A DNA stretch of 64,000 nucleotides from Salminus brasiliensis (Eukaryota; Chordata; Actinopteri; Characiformes; Bryconidae), in contig NC_132887.1 of the NCBI RefSeq assembly GCF_030463535.1, forward strand, positions 17,723,358 to 17,787,357. Direction: 5' to 3'. Position numbers and translations under genes: made by a program. Shown here piece by piece: positions 1 to 13,653 of the stretch. Position 1 is the stretch's first letter. Each line of letters begins with the position of its first letter. Under the pieces are notes generated by a model. The model did no database searches. It was not told the DNA's origin and was given only the letters and a program-made list of their open reading frames with translations.

Positions 1-1019
1 TCTCTGTCTGCTCTGAAGCTCTATAGGCATAGACCTCGTCTCAGTTATTGAACTATTGAATTGCTTTCTCTTCTGTTGTCTCGTGTTTTCTGTATGTACC
101 TCTATGGATTAGATTGGCAACAATCTAAGTAATAATTTCACACAGAAAACAAGATGAGGAGAGTTAATCTGGCTATGGAGTGGAGAACTCTGGCTCACTG
201 GGGGTCAAATTAACAGCAATCTTGAGCATTCTAGAGCAGTGAGATTGTGGGTGCATGAAAATTTCAGTCTGTTTCTTTTCAAAACACATTTATTCGAAAA
301 GTCAGCGATTTCTGCTTAAATAGTATCGGTTGAAAGCAAGCGGAATCTAATGCCTATAGCTGTGCTACATGACCGTGGATCTGTTTTACAGCGCAGTCAT
401 CTTGGTGTTGGTCTTTGTTTGTCTGTCTTTGTTATCTTTACTGTAGTTTCACAAGCCTTATTTGCTGTCCAAAGTGAATGCTTCTTCTCTTCACAACCAT
501 TCACCTGTTTGGCGTTGCTGAGTTTGGAGAAATTCATGATAGCCGCTGTATGCAAGTCTGGTATGAATATATATATACAGATTGATATTTATGTGAATTT
601 TGCAACAAACAAAACCCTCATAGATGTGTAACTGGTTCTCTGTTCTGGCTTGTGGCAATGTTACTGATGGCTGTGGAACATTGCTGTGACTACAGTAACT
701 GTAGCTTTTACATCAGGGCCCTGAATCAGAGCCAGTGTTTATAAACCTGTCAGGGTCAAAAATCACTCCTCACTCTAACTGTAAATTCAGATGCAGATTT
801 TGCACTTAGAAATAATGTCCGTTAAGGGAAAAATCCATTTCTAATAGGAGCACTGCAAAAGTAACTAAATAGATGATGGTCCATGTTGGCCTGGATGCAC
901 AGGCTCGAGTTTACAGGAAAACTGCTGTTAAAATCTAAAAATGTTTGGCATGTTTGAGAACAAAGAAATTGGAGTTGTCAAACCTTTAATTAACAGTTAA
1001 ATGCCATCAGCATCCAGAG

Positions 1020-1215
1020 TCTGGGAGCGCACAATTGGCCTTGCTCTCTCAGGGGTGGGTTGATGGCCCTTCCTTCTCACATCACTCCGTGTCTGTTAGC
1101 TGTTGTATTGGAACTGGGGAGCCACGATTTCCGTAGCGATGCTGCATCAGCTGCATCAGCTGCAGTTTAAAAAAAGGGCGCTGACTGGCTTTACATGTGT
1201 GTCCAAAAGTTGTAA
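1020..1215. repeat. probable dispersed fish repeat fragment
   Basis: The block starts near a GCGCACAATTGGCCTTGCTC motif, passes through GCTGCATCAGCTGCATCAGC and ends near CTGACTGGCTTTACATGTG. I associate this order of motifs with a repeat widespread in catfish and characin genomes. That is recognition from memory; no second copy is present in the window to prove repetition. Confidence 0.4.
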
Positions 1216-2239
1216 CTGACTGTCTCATCATTACTGGTATTACCTGTTCATTGATACATCTTAGTGAATCATCTTTATGTATGAAGCTGTTAAAAAATGG
1301 GCTAAGTTGCTATTAGGAAAAGAATCACACTCCTAATGCAGAGTGGCCCTCTAGTGCCTCATATTAAAATGATTAATTCCTGATTTCACTCTTATATTGT
1401 AATGGGTAGTGGCGCAGAGCCCCATGTTCTTTCTTTCTGTTCCATATCTCTGTTTCAGTTTTCAGTGTTCTCGAAACAGCTCTACATGTTTTGGTCTCTG
1501 AAATGAACAAGACATATTTCATTAACATGATTGCTTTGTAAAACACTAGCAGTGACAGTTTTTGTGACATGAGATTGAGTTGCTACTTTTTTCTATAAAA
1601 TGCCACAAACACGACATGACTGATTCTTGCAGCACAATACTGTATTGTGTATGTGTGTAGCCTTTTTCTATAGGGCCTTCCTGTAGAACTCTGTAGAAAG
1701 CACTAATAACAGATAATATATCCAGCTTACTGGCATGAGGCGACAGTTTCTCAAACCCGTCCATTTGTGTTTTCAGTCAGATGGCTTTCAAATGTAATGT
1801 AGTCTACATGGATTTTGCCAGCCTTTCGTGAGCGTATGTAGGAAAGTCACTTCTTGTAAACAGTCAAGTTTACCCTGGTTGCAGAGATTTTATACCAACC
1901 CAGTCACGATAATGTCAAATGGTTCAAAATTATTTCCTGATATTGTTTTGTACAGTCTTTGATGGATTGAGTGTTTTGCTTAGTTTCAGTCCTATACAAA
2001 GTGTACACTCATGTGCAGATTTTTTTTCTTTTTTATATGTGTAAAACACAGTGAGGTGTAGGAATAAACTTTTAAGAAGAAGCCAGTGGGATTTTTCTAT
2101 GTGATTAAAAAAAAAGCAATTTGTTAAGGCCTATAATATGTATTTGTGGACACCCCTTCTAATGAATGCGTTCAGCTACTTTAAGTTTCACTCATTGCTA
2201 ACACAGATGTGCAAATGCATGCTCACAGCTTGTTGTAAG

Positions 2240-2605
2240 TCCCTGTAGAGAAATATTGCCAATAGAATAGGACTGGAGCAGAGAAACATAAACCTATTGA
2301 AACCCTGCCAAATGCAAATTGTGGGCTAGAGAGGTAAATACCCCCCAGCATTGAGCTGTGGAGCAGTGAAACCGTGTTCTCTGGAATGATTGTGATTCAT
2401 TTAATACATTTGGGATCAGTTGGGGAGTTGCGGATGAGGTAGGGTGGTGATCAATGACATCAGTGCTCCAAATTATAGTAGAAAGCAATTCCTGGACAGT
2501 AGAGGCAATTACTCCATCAAAAGCAGGATAGACTCATAATAATATTTCAGAAGAAACAATGAAAGAGCAGGTGTCCCAATACTTTTGTGCATTATTGGAC
2601 ATAAG
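2240..2605 (+). mobile_element. degenerate Tc1/mariner-like transposon remnant, copy 1
   Basis: The segment shares an ordered set of motifs with 6480-6865: CCTGTAGAGAA, GGCTAGAG, GAGCAGTG, CTGGAATGAT, CTGGACAGTAGAG and the terminal GTGTCCCAATACTTTTGT. The last motif is a familiar end of fish Tc1-like elements. The stretch around GAGCAGTGGAAC...CTGGAATGAT corresponds to the transposase region usually read as W-S-D-E. No long transposase frame survives, so this is a dead, internally deleted copy. Confidence 0.6.
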
Positions 2606-3252
2606 GTCTGTGGTTTTACATCGGGGGCTATAATATATCACAAACAGAAAATAAGGTCTGTTCATCTGCACTGGGGTCTATAATACACAGAGTATAATGG
2701 AAACAAGGTATTTGGTTCTATCCATATTTACCTTCTATACTTACATCATCCAATTCTTGTGAGAATTAGGTAATGCAAGATTTAAGTAGCATGGTGGCTC
2801 CATTGGGGCCTTATTCAGTACAACCCTCATGTGACCCACAGGATTCATTTACCACAAGCTTCACACTGTGTGTGAGGTAACCAGAGCCTGCCTTTTCTCT
2901 CTGGGTATCTAGGTAGGGCACATCCACAGAGGATTAGCTTTTCATGGTTCCACGAAATCAAAAGTGTATGGGTTCTTGTGTGAAAGCACACATGTATGCG
3001 GAGGAAATACTCTCACATTGATCAGGCCGCATCTGGGACATACATGTACATAAAGTGGAGCTAACAGATTGATTCCCTCTGCCTGTATTGATTTGTCACC
3101 ATTTTCTGTACATGTCTGCTTCACGTGGAGGGTGGTGGCTCCAGCAGTGACTAAGGGCTTTATAAAACTCCCTTACAGCTGACTGCCAAGGGGTGTGCGC
3201 TGTACTTGAGAGGGGCCAGGGAGGGAGACAAAACCTCCTTCGTATTACACTG

Positions 3253-3277
3253 TTTTTTTTTTTTTTTTTTTTTTTTT
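3253..3277. repeat. poly-T tract
   Basis: An uninterrupted run of about 25 T lies shortly before the reep1 promoter. It may be the A-tail of a minus-strand retroelement insertion, but no recognisable element body adjoins it. Confidence 0.8.
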
Positions 3278-3419
3278 GTAGGGTCCAGTAAATCCATGTG
3301 AACTTCTATGTGCACTAAATTTCACCAAATGTCCAAAGTCCAAAGCTTCCATAGCTTACTACCATAACAAATGCATTCAATAGGATATCACGTACAGTAA
3401 GCTACAGTAAGTATGGTTC

Positions 3420-3634
3420 CGGACGCAGTCCTGGGTTAACGGAGTGGCGTTGTCCTGGTCCACGTCACATGATCTATCGATTAGCCCGTTTGCCCAAAAT
3501 TCTACATATCAAAGCGCGCGTGCACGACGCCGCCGAACGCTGACAGGGCGCGTGCGCTGGAGCGCCTGGTAACAGGCAGCAGAAGCGAAGGAAACTCCTC
3601 CCTACTGACAACAAGCTCTCCAGCCCTCAGCGCG
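3420..3634 (+). promoter_or_regulatory. CpG-rich promoter region of reep1
   Basis: CpG dinucleotides are concentrated here, especially at 3510-3560 (runs such as AAAGCGCGCGTGCACGACGC), against AT-rich, CpG-poor DNA on both sides. The block ends at the reep1 start codon at 3635, as expected for a TATA-less vertebrate CpG promoter. The exact transcription start cannot be read from sequence. Confidence 0.6.
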
Positions 3635-6600
3635 ATGGTCTCCTGGATTATTTCTAGGCTTGTGGTGTAAGTCTTTTCTTCTAGTCTTGGAATTGTTCTC
3701 CTCCTCCCTTTCTAGGTCTAATATGGATGTGTTTCTAAACATTTGCATAGATGTGTTACTGGTTTGTCTTTTCTCTGTTTGTGTGTGTAGCGCAAGGTGT
3801 CCGCTTTTCAGGAGCTTCGCCTTTAGCTTATCTCTTCATTCTAGGCAGAACAGAGTCGTAGGCGAATAATGTAGGCTTGGTTATCTTCACGGGTTTTGCA
3901 TTAGAAGGGGTCTAAGCGGTTCTAGAAGCACCGTTGTCCCGGATCTTCAGTCCCCTCATCGATTAGGTATGAGACATGTAGCCTGTGATATCCAGCCCTA
4001 TGAATAAGGGCCAGACAAAAGCGTGTGACGTGATCTGTTCAGTTATGCAGACGGGCACTGATGTACAGTTGATTTTTTTACTTAAAGATTTTTCAGTTCG
4101 TAGCCAGTAGGGGTTTAAAGAAAGCCCACCATCTGCAGGTGTAACCCAAACAGGAACTTAGCATTTTTACATTTGACGGTGGGTCACAGTGGGCCTGCCA
4201 CTGGTGTCTCTCAGAAAACAATGGGCTGGGTCAAGCGTCCATTAAGTGAAATCTGAGAGGATGCTTTAATACGTTGCAAATGAAACCATTAACCCCCAGC
4301 CTGCATATCCCCCGTTTATAGACAGCCAATCGATCCGTTTTCATTCATTTTTGCTCATTATTTAATCATGCTGATTCTGTGTACCTCCCTCGCCCTCACC
4401 ATGTTGTTCGCGAGGCCTCTAAATAGCGATTCAATTAAATTTAGATTTACAATATCGGATTACATTGAATAGGCTGCCTATTTTACAGGACACTGGATCG
4501 CCCTTAGATACTAAACATGGCTTATATAGTGTGGCACTGAGCCTGACGAGCTCCATGTGGCCCATGATTCGCCACGCTACAGTCCAAAAGGAAAGGTTTG
4601 TTTGGGCCAGTGTGTCTTTGGGAAAGTGTGTCTGTGTTGGGGGCTCCTGGGCAGCTCGTATGTAGGTCGGTCATTTGATCAGGGCAGACGTGCAGCTGTT
4701 GCTGAGCTGTTAGGCCTGAAAGAGCACACGCGAATAGAAATGCTTGAACACAGGTGCGGGTCAGCTCTGGCTCCTTCTGGAGCTTCCTCGGTTCTTTAAG
4801 GTGCTCCACGCTATCACGTCTACCAGATTGAGCCAAACGCCCTTTTGCTCCGTTTCCTTTGCTAAGGTCGTTTCTGTGCGTCCATGAGTTCTGATCGTTC
4901 AGCTGTGGGAGCTATTTTCGTCCAGCATGCAGAATGTAAACTTGGAAAACAATCAGGGTCGCACAAGCCTGCTTGGCCTGCAGACTGCAGCCTTCGAACA
5001 CAAGATCTACAACAGAAGCTCAGGAAAACAGTGGATGCTGGAGGTGCTCTCTAGTAACCCATTTTAAAGCACACATAAAGACTAAGGACTGTAGGCCTGC
5101 ATCACTTGTGTTACTGGTTTGTACTTACAACTACAACTGCAGAGTCCTGATTTAGATATTTTACCATATCTGAAAGTTAGGGAGAATGTATAGTCAATAA
5201 GCAGCAAATAATCTCATATATATTAGACTACGCATTATATGATACATAGCTGTACATCATATACAAAAATGGTTCACAAAAATCTGATTTACACACTTTC
5301 CCACTTATTCCAAGACTTGTTTGGGGTTCGAGGTTTACTTCATTAGTTTTTGCAGGCTAATATAAGTCTATTCTTCATAGCTCCACAGCAAAACTAAAGA
5401 ATCCACATTTAGACAGTAAACAAACCCTGGCCAGTGGGCTACAGTTGGACTAAGGAGACAATTATTACTCACCTTTATATAAAAACGTATAGAAATTGCT
5501 TGTAATATTAAACAATTCTGCTCATTTTATATACAATATTATCTTATGCAATGTTGAGTTAAATAGTATGAACTAAGATACTAAATGTGTTCTAGGTGTT
5601 CAATATTTCAAGAATTTGACTTCTTTCTAGAGCTGGGCGATATTAAAAACTTGATATCACGATATTTAAAGAATTTGTTATGATATATGATAATCACTGC
5701 AATATTTTGTCATGTAGACATTGAATTAAATAAGACTGATTACACATTTTGTAATGAAACGTGCAGATAATCAGTGTCTTTTAAGCACTGCTGAAATCCA
5801 CAATGTACTCATAAATGCATATTGTGTACCACAAACAAAATAACTGAATTTATCATGATACGATAAAATATTGTCATATTGCCCAGCTCTACTTAATGAA
5901 TTAAAGTCTAAGTAATATCTTTGAAATAGCTAGCTATATAATTTAATTCTGGGTTCTTTTCCCTGAATGCAGTAAATTCATTCTGAATTCTGTTCTGTTG
6001 TGTTCTGTCTGGCTACCTCCTGCTCTGGACTACATATTTATTACAATTCCCTTATTAATCCAGAAACGGTTTGCACCTTAAAACACACCTCTGCCTTCAC
6101 ACACACACATTTGTATTTATTGTATTGTATTTTTTCTCAGTTGTCTGTTGTACTTAGTGTCTACTGTGCCTGCACAACTATCCTGCACCAGAAATGTAGC
6201 CTGACAGTGTTTCATTGTACTGTATAACCCTGAATTAGTTCAATCACAATAAAGCCAAGACATGTTTGGTATCTGAAGTCTGTTTCTTGAGTTCAGAGCA
6301 GGAGATGCTAGGATAACGTTGCTAACAAACACTGCACTCGGGAGTGTCATCAATCTCACCTTTGTAAAACATCTCTCAACCCACTTACAATACAGCCACA
6401 TCTTTTGTTTTGCACAGACAAGTCAGTGTGGTTTAGAACGTGGTATGATGTACTTACGTTTATATAAACAAACAAATGCACTCGCACAGCTGGTCTAGTA
6501 CCTGTAGAGAAGTATTGGCAATAGAATGAGACAAATAAAGATAAAATTGCACCCATTGGCACCATTCCTCATGCCAGGAACGGGCTAGAGGGGTATAAAG

Positions 6601-9600
6601 TTGTAGAGCAGTGGAACTTTGCTCACTGGAATGATGGTGCTCCATCCAATACGTTTGGGATGAACTCAGGATCACCCAACATCCTGACCTCACTCCTGAA
6701 CGCTCTTGCCACTGAATGCAATCAAATCCTCACAGCAATGCCCCAGAATACAGAAGAAGGCCTTCCCTGGACAGTAGAGACAGTTACTCCTAAAAAAGCT
6801 GGATAAACTCTTTTTAAATATGAATGATCAAGTGTCCCAATACTTTTGTCTATATAGTGTAGAAAGTTTGAGTGGTGAAAGCTAGTTGAAGTCTTAAGCT
6901 TTGAGAGCTTGAGATTTGAGATTGTGATTAATCTGTTTCTGCTCCTATTGTTCATCTTCCTTTGTCTGACAGGCTCATATTTGGGACCCTTTATCCTGCA
7001 TACTCCTCATATAAAGCTGTTAAATCAAAAGATGTGAGAGAATATGTGAGTATGATCTGCGTGATGTGCCTTTTCATGGCTTCTGCAGAGATGCACTGCT
7101 TTTGTTCATAATCTGATGTAAGTCTGTGCTCACAATCTCTATAATCTTCCTTATGTCTTTTCTGACAGGTAAAATGGATGATGTATTGGATAATATTTGC
7201 ACTTTTCACTACAGCTGAAGTGATCACAGATATATTTTTGTGCTGGTAAGTTAAAGACTGCAGGAGTTGACTGCATGTTGTCATGTCTGCCTGTTGGCAA
7301 AGGCCTGAAAATCCAGACACACGGGTGTATGACTCATCTCTTATGTCTTTTGAAGGCTTCCGTTCTACTATGAGCTCAAAATTGCCTTTGTGGTGTGGTT
7401 ACTTTCACCCTACACAAAAGGGTCCAGTGTGCTTTATAGGAAATTTGTCCACCCCACATTGTCCTCTAAAGAAAAGGTAAGAGTTTATCTGTTGATGTAA
7501 AGCTAAATGTTTATTTCCCTGTAATTCTGGACATTTTAGGCTCTATTAAAAAATAGTTTCTTTGCAAAGCAAGCAAATGCTTTGTATTTTAATGATGAGC
7601 AAACATGTTCAGTGCTGCACTTTAGAGGGCTTTTCCAGACAGCTGTGGTGTACCTAGAGTTTGTGCAAAACAGATAAGAAGGGAATTTCTTGTAACAAAT
7701 GGGTGCCCCTAGGAAAGTGTGTTTTGACCCTGTTTCCTGTAATGCGCTTAGAGGACATGTTCCTGGTCAGTGTACAGTGAACGGTGAGAGGAAATGATAT
7801 TGTGGTTTTTCCAGAGGCTTTCCTCTGTCTTTAAGCAGGATATTCGTCAGGGTCGTAGCGAAGGAAGAGTGCAGAACACAATGATAGTGAAAAACTGAAA
7901 AAGACAGAAACACTCCTTATGCTTTTGGGGATGAGTTTAGTGAGGCCAACACAAGACCATGTTTTTGTGAAAAGCAATCAAGTTTTGAATAGTTCCGTAA
8001 ATACTGATTTTGCCAGCCGTCCTTCCAGATAAGTAAATTATATGATTATGAATTTTCCAGGACATTGATGAATACCTGTGCCAAGCAAAGGACAAAAGCT
8101 ACGACACTCTGGTGCATTTCGGAAGAAAAGGCCTGAATGTGGCCGCCACAGCTGCAGTAATGGCTGCCTCCAAGGTGACCGCTTACTATCATCTACTATC
8201 ACATGGCTACTGAGTGAAAAATCTGAAAAGTGAAGGTTGTTACATTTATAGGCCATATTACACAGGCCAGACGTCAGAGAATCCCATTTAAAGATTTTTT
8301 CCCCCCAAATGTAGTTAATCAACCAAGACAAGTTTGGTATCTAAAATGTGCTAATAAGTAATGGAAGCCTATAACCTTCCAATTAACTGTGTGCAAACTT
8401 CACTCCTAATGCAGTGTATTTTGCGTACTCTGTAGCGTCAGTCCACATGCTTCTTTCACTCTAAGTGATGGTTCTGTTTCTCTCAGCTTGTCCAGAAATG
8501 TATGTGTAAAGCGTGGGGTGGCTTCTTGACTGTGGGGGGGAGGTCTGGGGGGGAAAAAATACCAATTATGGCATAAAATACTTTTTTCCCAGTACAAAAA
8601 CACACTTCTTAACAGTGCAGATGGGAGTCATGGACTAGCTATGACATGTCAGTTTATTTCTCTTCTTATTGCAGTGCAGTGTAAATATAGTGTATATATG
8701 CAGTTTTTATATATAGGAATCACAGCCCTTACAAAGTCTGGCATTTTACAACTGGACAGTGAACTACGGTTTAGAAAAAAAACTAAACTGTTAAAAAAAT
8801 ACTTCTGTCACAGGGTCAGGGTGTGCTATCGGACCGGCTGCGAAGTTTTAGCATGCAGGATCTGTCCTCCCTGTCAGAAGATCAGGAAAAGAGCTCTGCC
8901 TCAGTGACCACTCAGCAAGCATCCAGCCAGCACAGAACACGAGCCATGTTGCGCAGCAAATCAGAGACGGGCTACAGCAAGGGTAAGTCCACCTTGTCCA
9001 ACAAATCACCTCTTTGCTCTTCTTTATCTACTGAGAATACACCTATTTTAAGCCAATCAAATGCTCACATGCTACATGTTCTGTAGACATGTTCAGATAC
9101 TCCTGTCAGTCATTCTGTAATATAGACCTTCATTTAACCATTGTGAGCATGCCAGTTTATATTAAAGGGCTAATTTCACACTACACACTGCTTATTTTAT
9201 ATTTTCATCTTGAGGCCTAACATAAGATTCGTTCATAATTACAGTAATCGTTTAAAAAGTATGATTTTCATTAAAGCAATAGAACCTGACAGGGAGCATG
9301 TACTGTTATTTTATGATAGCACACAACCTTGTGTTCTTTTGCTTTTAGACAACCGTTTATAAAATAAATAAGAGCAAGAAATAAAAAGTCAAGCTGTGAA
9401 TGTGGCATTTAAGAGGGTTGTAATGTTAGCATTTTCTTCCACCAAACTATAGTTCTTTAACAAGCAGCTTGTTGCTGAATCACAGCAGGAAACTCCACTT
9501 TTACACTGAACAGCCTTCCCTTTCTCCAGCATCTTACATAGACCAACAAACTAAACTCTGTTGCCCACTCACAATTTTGTTTGTCTGTTTGTTTCTTGTT

Positions 9601-12600
9601 ATTGTGTATTCTTATCTAATCTTTAGATTTGTTTTGGTCATTCTTGTTTTCTTTTGTTCTGGTCATTTACGTTACTTATTGCTTAACGTGTTCAGCAGAG
9701 TGAGACACCGATAGTAAAAAAAAAATTGCTGTTGTGGCAAAAAACAGCACGGTTAGAACGCTTCTCAACCAATCAGCTCACATCGCCAGAACTAACTGTT
9801 GTATAAATGATCAGTCAAACAAACAAACAAACAAAAAAACATTCGATCATACGCATAAATAGGTTACCTCGATTACAGTGGTTGAAAGGAAAGGTAGAGA
9901 TCTCACATATCTGGTTGAAACCAGCTTTTTGGCCAGTGTATTTGGAGCCAAAAATGGAATAACCAATTTTAGTTTCTTAAAGTTGGATCTTTGAAGAACC
10001 ATTTTGTAAAGGAAATTAGTGTGTGGGAAGATCATTTTAAAGTTTGAAGAACCTCTACATAATGTAAAGGTTCTGTACGCTTAAAGGAATTACCATGCAT
10101 GTCAAGAACCATTTTGAAACCATGATGAGCCTACCAAGCCTTTCTCGGACTGTACTTGTATATTAGAGATGATTAATTAAATCTTTAAATTAAATTAATT
10201 AAAGCAACCTAATTTCACACATTTTGCAAGTTTTCTTATTGTCCAAAGATGATGCTTTAATACAACTGTAATTTCTACAGCATCTTTGCTCTTTTAGCTT
10301 CAATAGCATGTGAATAGCTGTGCAGTTTCTTGAGCTCTGAGAAGAGGTAATGTGGATGACTGGCATGAAGTTAAGATGCATTACTAAACCAGCTGTAATT
10401 GATTTATTTTTCAACATTTTTATATATTAATAATAATCTGCACTGATGAAATGTAGTTCAGCGACAGTTTTTGTGGCTTGAAACAAATTGAAACAAATAC
10501 CAAAGCAACAAGTACAAATAGTACTAGTCACTGCAATAGCGATAATTCTGTGGAGAGCCATGAGTATATTTGTGCATTAGGAAGTTAAGGACTATATGTA
10601 AACATCTGCTTTTCATTGCAGTTATATCCCAAGGAAAAAGTACCATTTTCTCAGGCTCATTATTTCAGTGCAAGAGGCTTCAGTGGAAGACTTATTATGT
10701 CACATCATGTCCCCTTATTTACCAGAGACCTCTCAGTCTTTATCCACCTCAATTTTTTTATCATATCATTTTATCATTATCATGGTGCAGGCCAGGACTT
10801 TGACATGACTGAGTTTGAGCTGTTGAGTTTGGAGCCGTGCACTACTGCCGAGCCTCCTTCCCCTCCGACTCCCAAACCCACTACGACTCCATCGCCGCCC
10901 TTCATGATCCCAAACCAGGCCCTTGCACCCCCTGAGCCTTTCCAAGACGAGCCCATGCACCCTCCACCCACAGCCCCAGATGTGCCAGAGGACAGTGGGA
11001 CAGAGGGGTGCGTTCCAGCCGAATCAGCCCGGAGTAGACTGCTTAAAAGGCGTGCCCCGGAGGTAGCCTCTGCTTTTAGAATAGCTGGCGGGTGGTGTGC
11101 CTGGCTGTGGTGGGGTGCCCTTGGCCTGGTTATTATCACTAACCCACTGAATCACTAATCAACATGGCTGCTCATTCAGAGGCTGCTGTGTGGAATGGAG
11201 TTTTGACTGGGATACATGAGACTGCAATAAGTGTGTGTTTGTAGTCCAACATCTCCCAGCATTTACAGAGGTGTGAGTTATTCAGAGAACGAGATTTCTG
11301 TCTAACAAGGCTTGACCCTGACTCTTTGTTATTCAAAGAATTTGGAATGATCTAATCATTTATGAGAAATATTGACAAACATATGTTCATACTGCTGGCT
11401 TTTCCAACTCAAGTACAAGGCCTTCATGTAGTCTATATATTCTGTGCTTGGAGGGCCAGTTAAGAAACACTGCTTCTTTGGATTCAGTGGTATATGTTTT
11501 GATAGAGGAGATGCAAGGGACCATATTTCATTACATATAATATACTTATGTTGAAAAAAATGTAAATGTGTAAATGTATTATCAATCATAATCTGAGGAC
11601 GAATTGAGTATATTTATTTTTTAACACCATTTGAAAACTCCAGCCCTTATTTGTGTAGCCACTTAATGGTAAATGAACTAACAGAAATGATCTAAAACTA
11701 CCCTTCCTCCAAAGCCTCACCTCAAAAACCTGAACACATGCACTGACCGTGCCAGAAAGTCTAAATGCTAGTGCCAATTTTGTTCTAACCAACAATCACA
11801 AATAAAAAAAATGACACAAGTGGACACTGACAGCAAATTAGCTAATTAAACTAATTACTTAATGTAAGCTAACACAGAGCTATATAGATGGCTACCATTA
11901 CTCATGTTAGACTCTGAGCTCACTTTGTTAGCTTCAGATGTGATATGGACAGTAAATCAGCATACCTTTCTGGCAGACATAGTTTGGGGGTGTAGCCATA
12001 TGGTGTCAAAGCTTTTATCTTGTCTGTCATTACTTCATAGAAACACTAGCCAGCTAAAACTGTAGTGAGTATAATTATTATTCAGCTTTAGAGCTAGCTA
12101 CATAAATCTACGGTAAAAATATAGCCTCCCTCTGTGAGGTGTGGATGTGCAACATGATTGACATGCGGGTAGATACGCCTCCTGTTGTCCCGACTGTTTG
12201 GATGTCACTGGTCCATATCATTACTTGTTTTCTCTGGTTTGCCGAGCCTAGAGCAGCCACAGAGACTGGATTTCTTTCTTCTGAGCGTAGATTTTTTGTA
12301 ATATTTTATTGTCAGCTGCCAGAATGTGAGAAGCCACTTGTGATGGAGAACTGTAGTAATGCTACATAATTTTCTTGTAAGACTCCTGTTTAAATCCTGT
12401 GGTTAAGCCGTACAATTACAGTAGTGTGCAAATGTCAAACACCACCTTTTATGTATTTCATTTCCAGTCACAGTGGCTTTTCAGTTATTCATATTCCTAT
12501 TCATTTTTAGCATCCAAGCTAGGTCCTGCTACAGATTTCAAGCTATTCTGGAAGCTTGCTTTTGTGTTTCAAGGAATATTTTTCTACCCAAACACATGAT

Positions 12601-13586
12601 TGCATTAATGATGTTGCTTTAGGACTGTAGTGAGAGTGGAGCTTAGTGTCCTTCTCTCTTTCGAAGATGAAAGGTTTAAATACTGTTTATCTGGTGGGAG
12701 AAAAGTCTGAGCATTGCAGTTTTTAGGCATTTTCTGTGTATCTGTTCAATCAGTTATTAAACTTTAGTTTTGAAGACTCATGTTTTTTCCCCACTTATTT
12801 ATCTTAGACTTTTTCATTGCTTAAGCAAGTGGTTTGTTTTACATCTACTTTCCTGGGAAGCATCTTCTGAAAAATAAATAACATTTTAGATGGAAATGAA
12901 ATAAATGAAGGGTGGTCGTTGACTCTGCACTGTACTCTTATTTATAGTTTACTACAATACACATGTATTATAGATTATAGGAAGACAGGAATTGCATAGG
13001 GATGTAAAGGTGTTATAGATCATTGTATTATACACCACTACAGAACTGCATTCTCCTATTACTTCTTATCGATTACTACTACAATCCTTGTCCTTAGGGA
13101 GGACAACAATTGTTGTGACTTACAATAGCTGAGCTCACCTTTAAGAACATTTGTCCTTATGCTTTAAAGTTAGGCAGCAATGTTGTTTTGATGTCTGGCA
13201 TTGGTGAATATGAGAGGAGAATATGCTACAAGAAACGGCATGTTGCCATGGTTACAAATATGATTCTCTTGGTAACAACAAAAACCGTGTCCATAAAAAG
13301 TAGGCCTTTGATTTAATATAGGAACAGCATGTTCCGCCATACATTCCTCACTGATTTTTTTAGGTCATTACACACATTTGTTTTGCTGCAGACCGCAGTG
13401 ACACAGACATACACAGGTGCCTGTTCTCAGACGCTGGCTTGAGAGACTTGTGATCATGTGCAGAGTAAACACAAGGTCACAAGGAAGACATGGTGTGTCT
13501 AACTTCACTGTGATACCTTTCGGCTCTGTGGTGGTCTGAATTTCGTCTTTCAATTCTGTTTGTCTTTCCATGCTTTATACTTGCCT

Positions 13587-13653
<67 letters not shown>

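Larger units (their letters stand above)
1..3400. other. intergenic DNA upstream of reep1, no gene seen
   Basis: No reading frame here resembles a known protein and none has credible splice sites. The stretch is AT-rich. It holds a dispersed-repeat-like block near 1020-1215, a Tc1/mariner-like remnant near 2240-2605 and a T homopolymer at 3253-3277. Distal regulatory elements of reep1 could lie here, but nothing in the sequence marks them. Confidence 0.6.

Noticed and set aside
10616-10790. In-frame extension upstream of reep1 exon 7
   Set aside because: It is intron sequence before a good acceptor (GTGCAG); exon 6 joins at 10791 in the correct phase.
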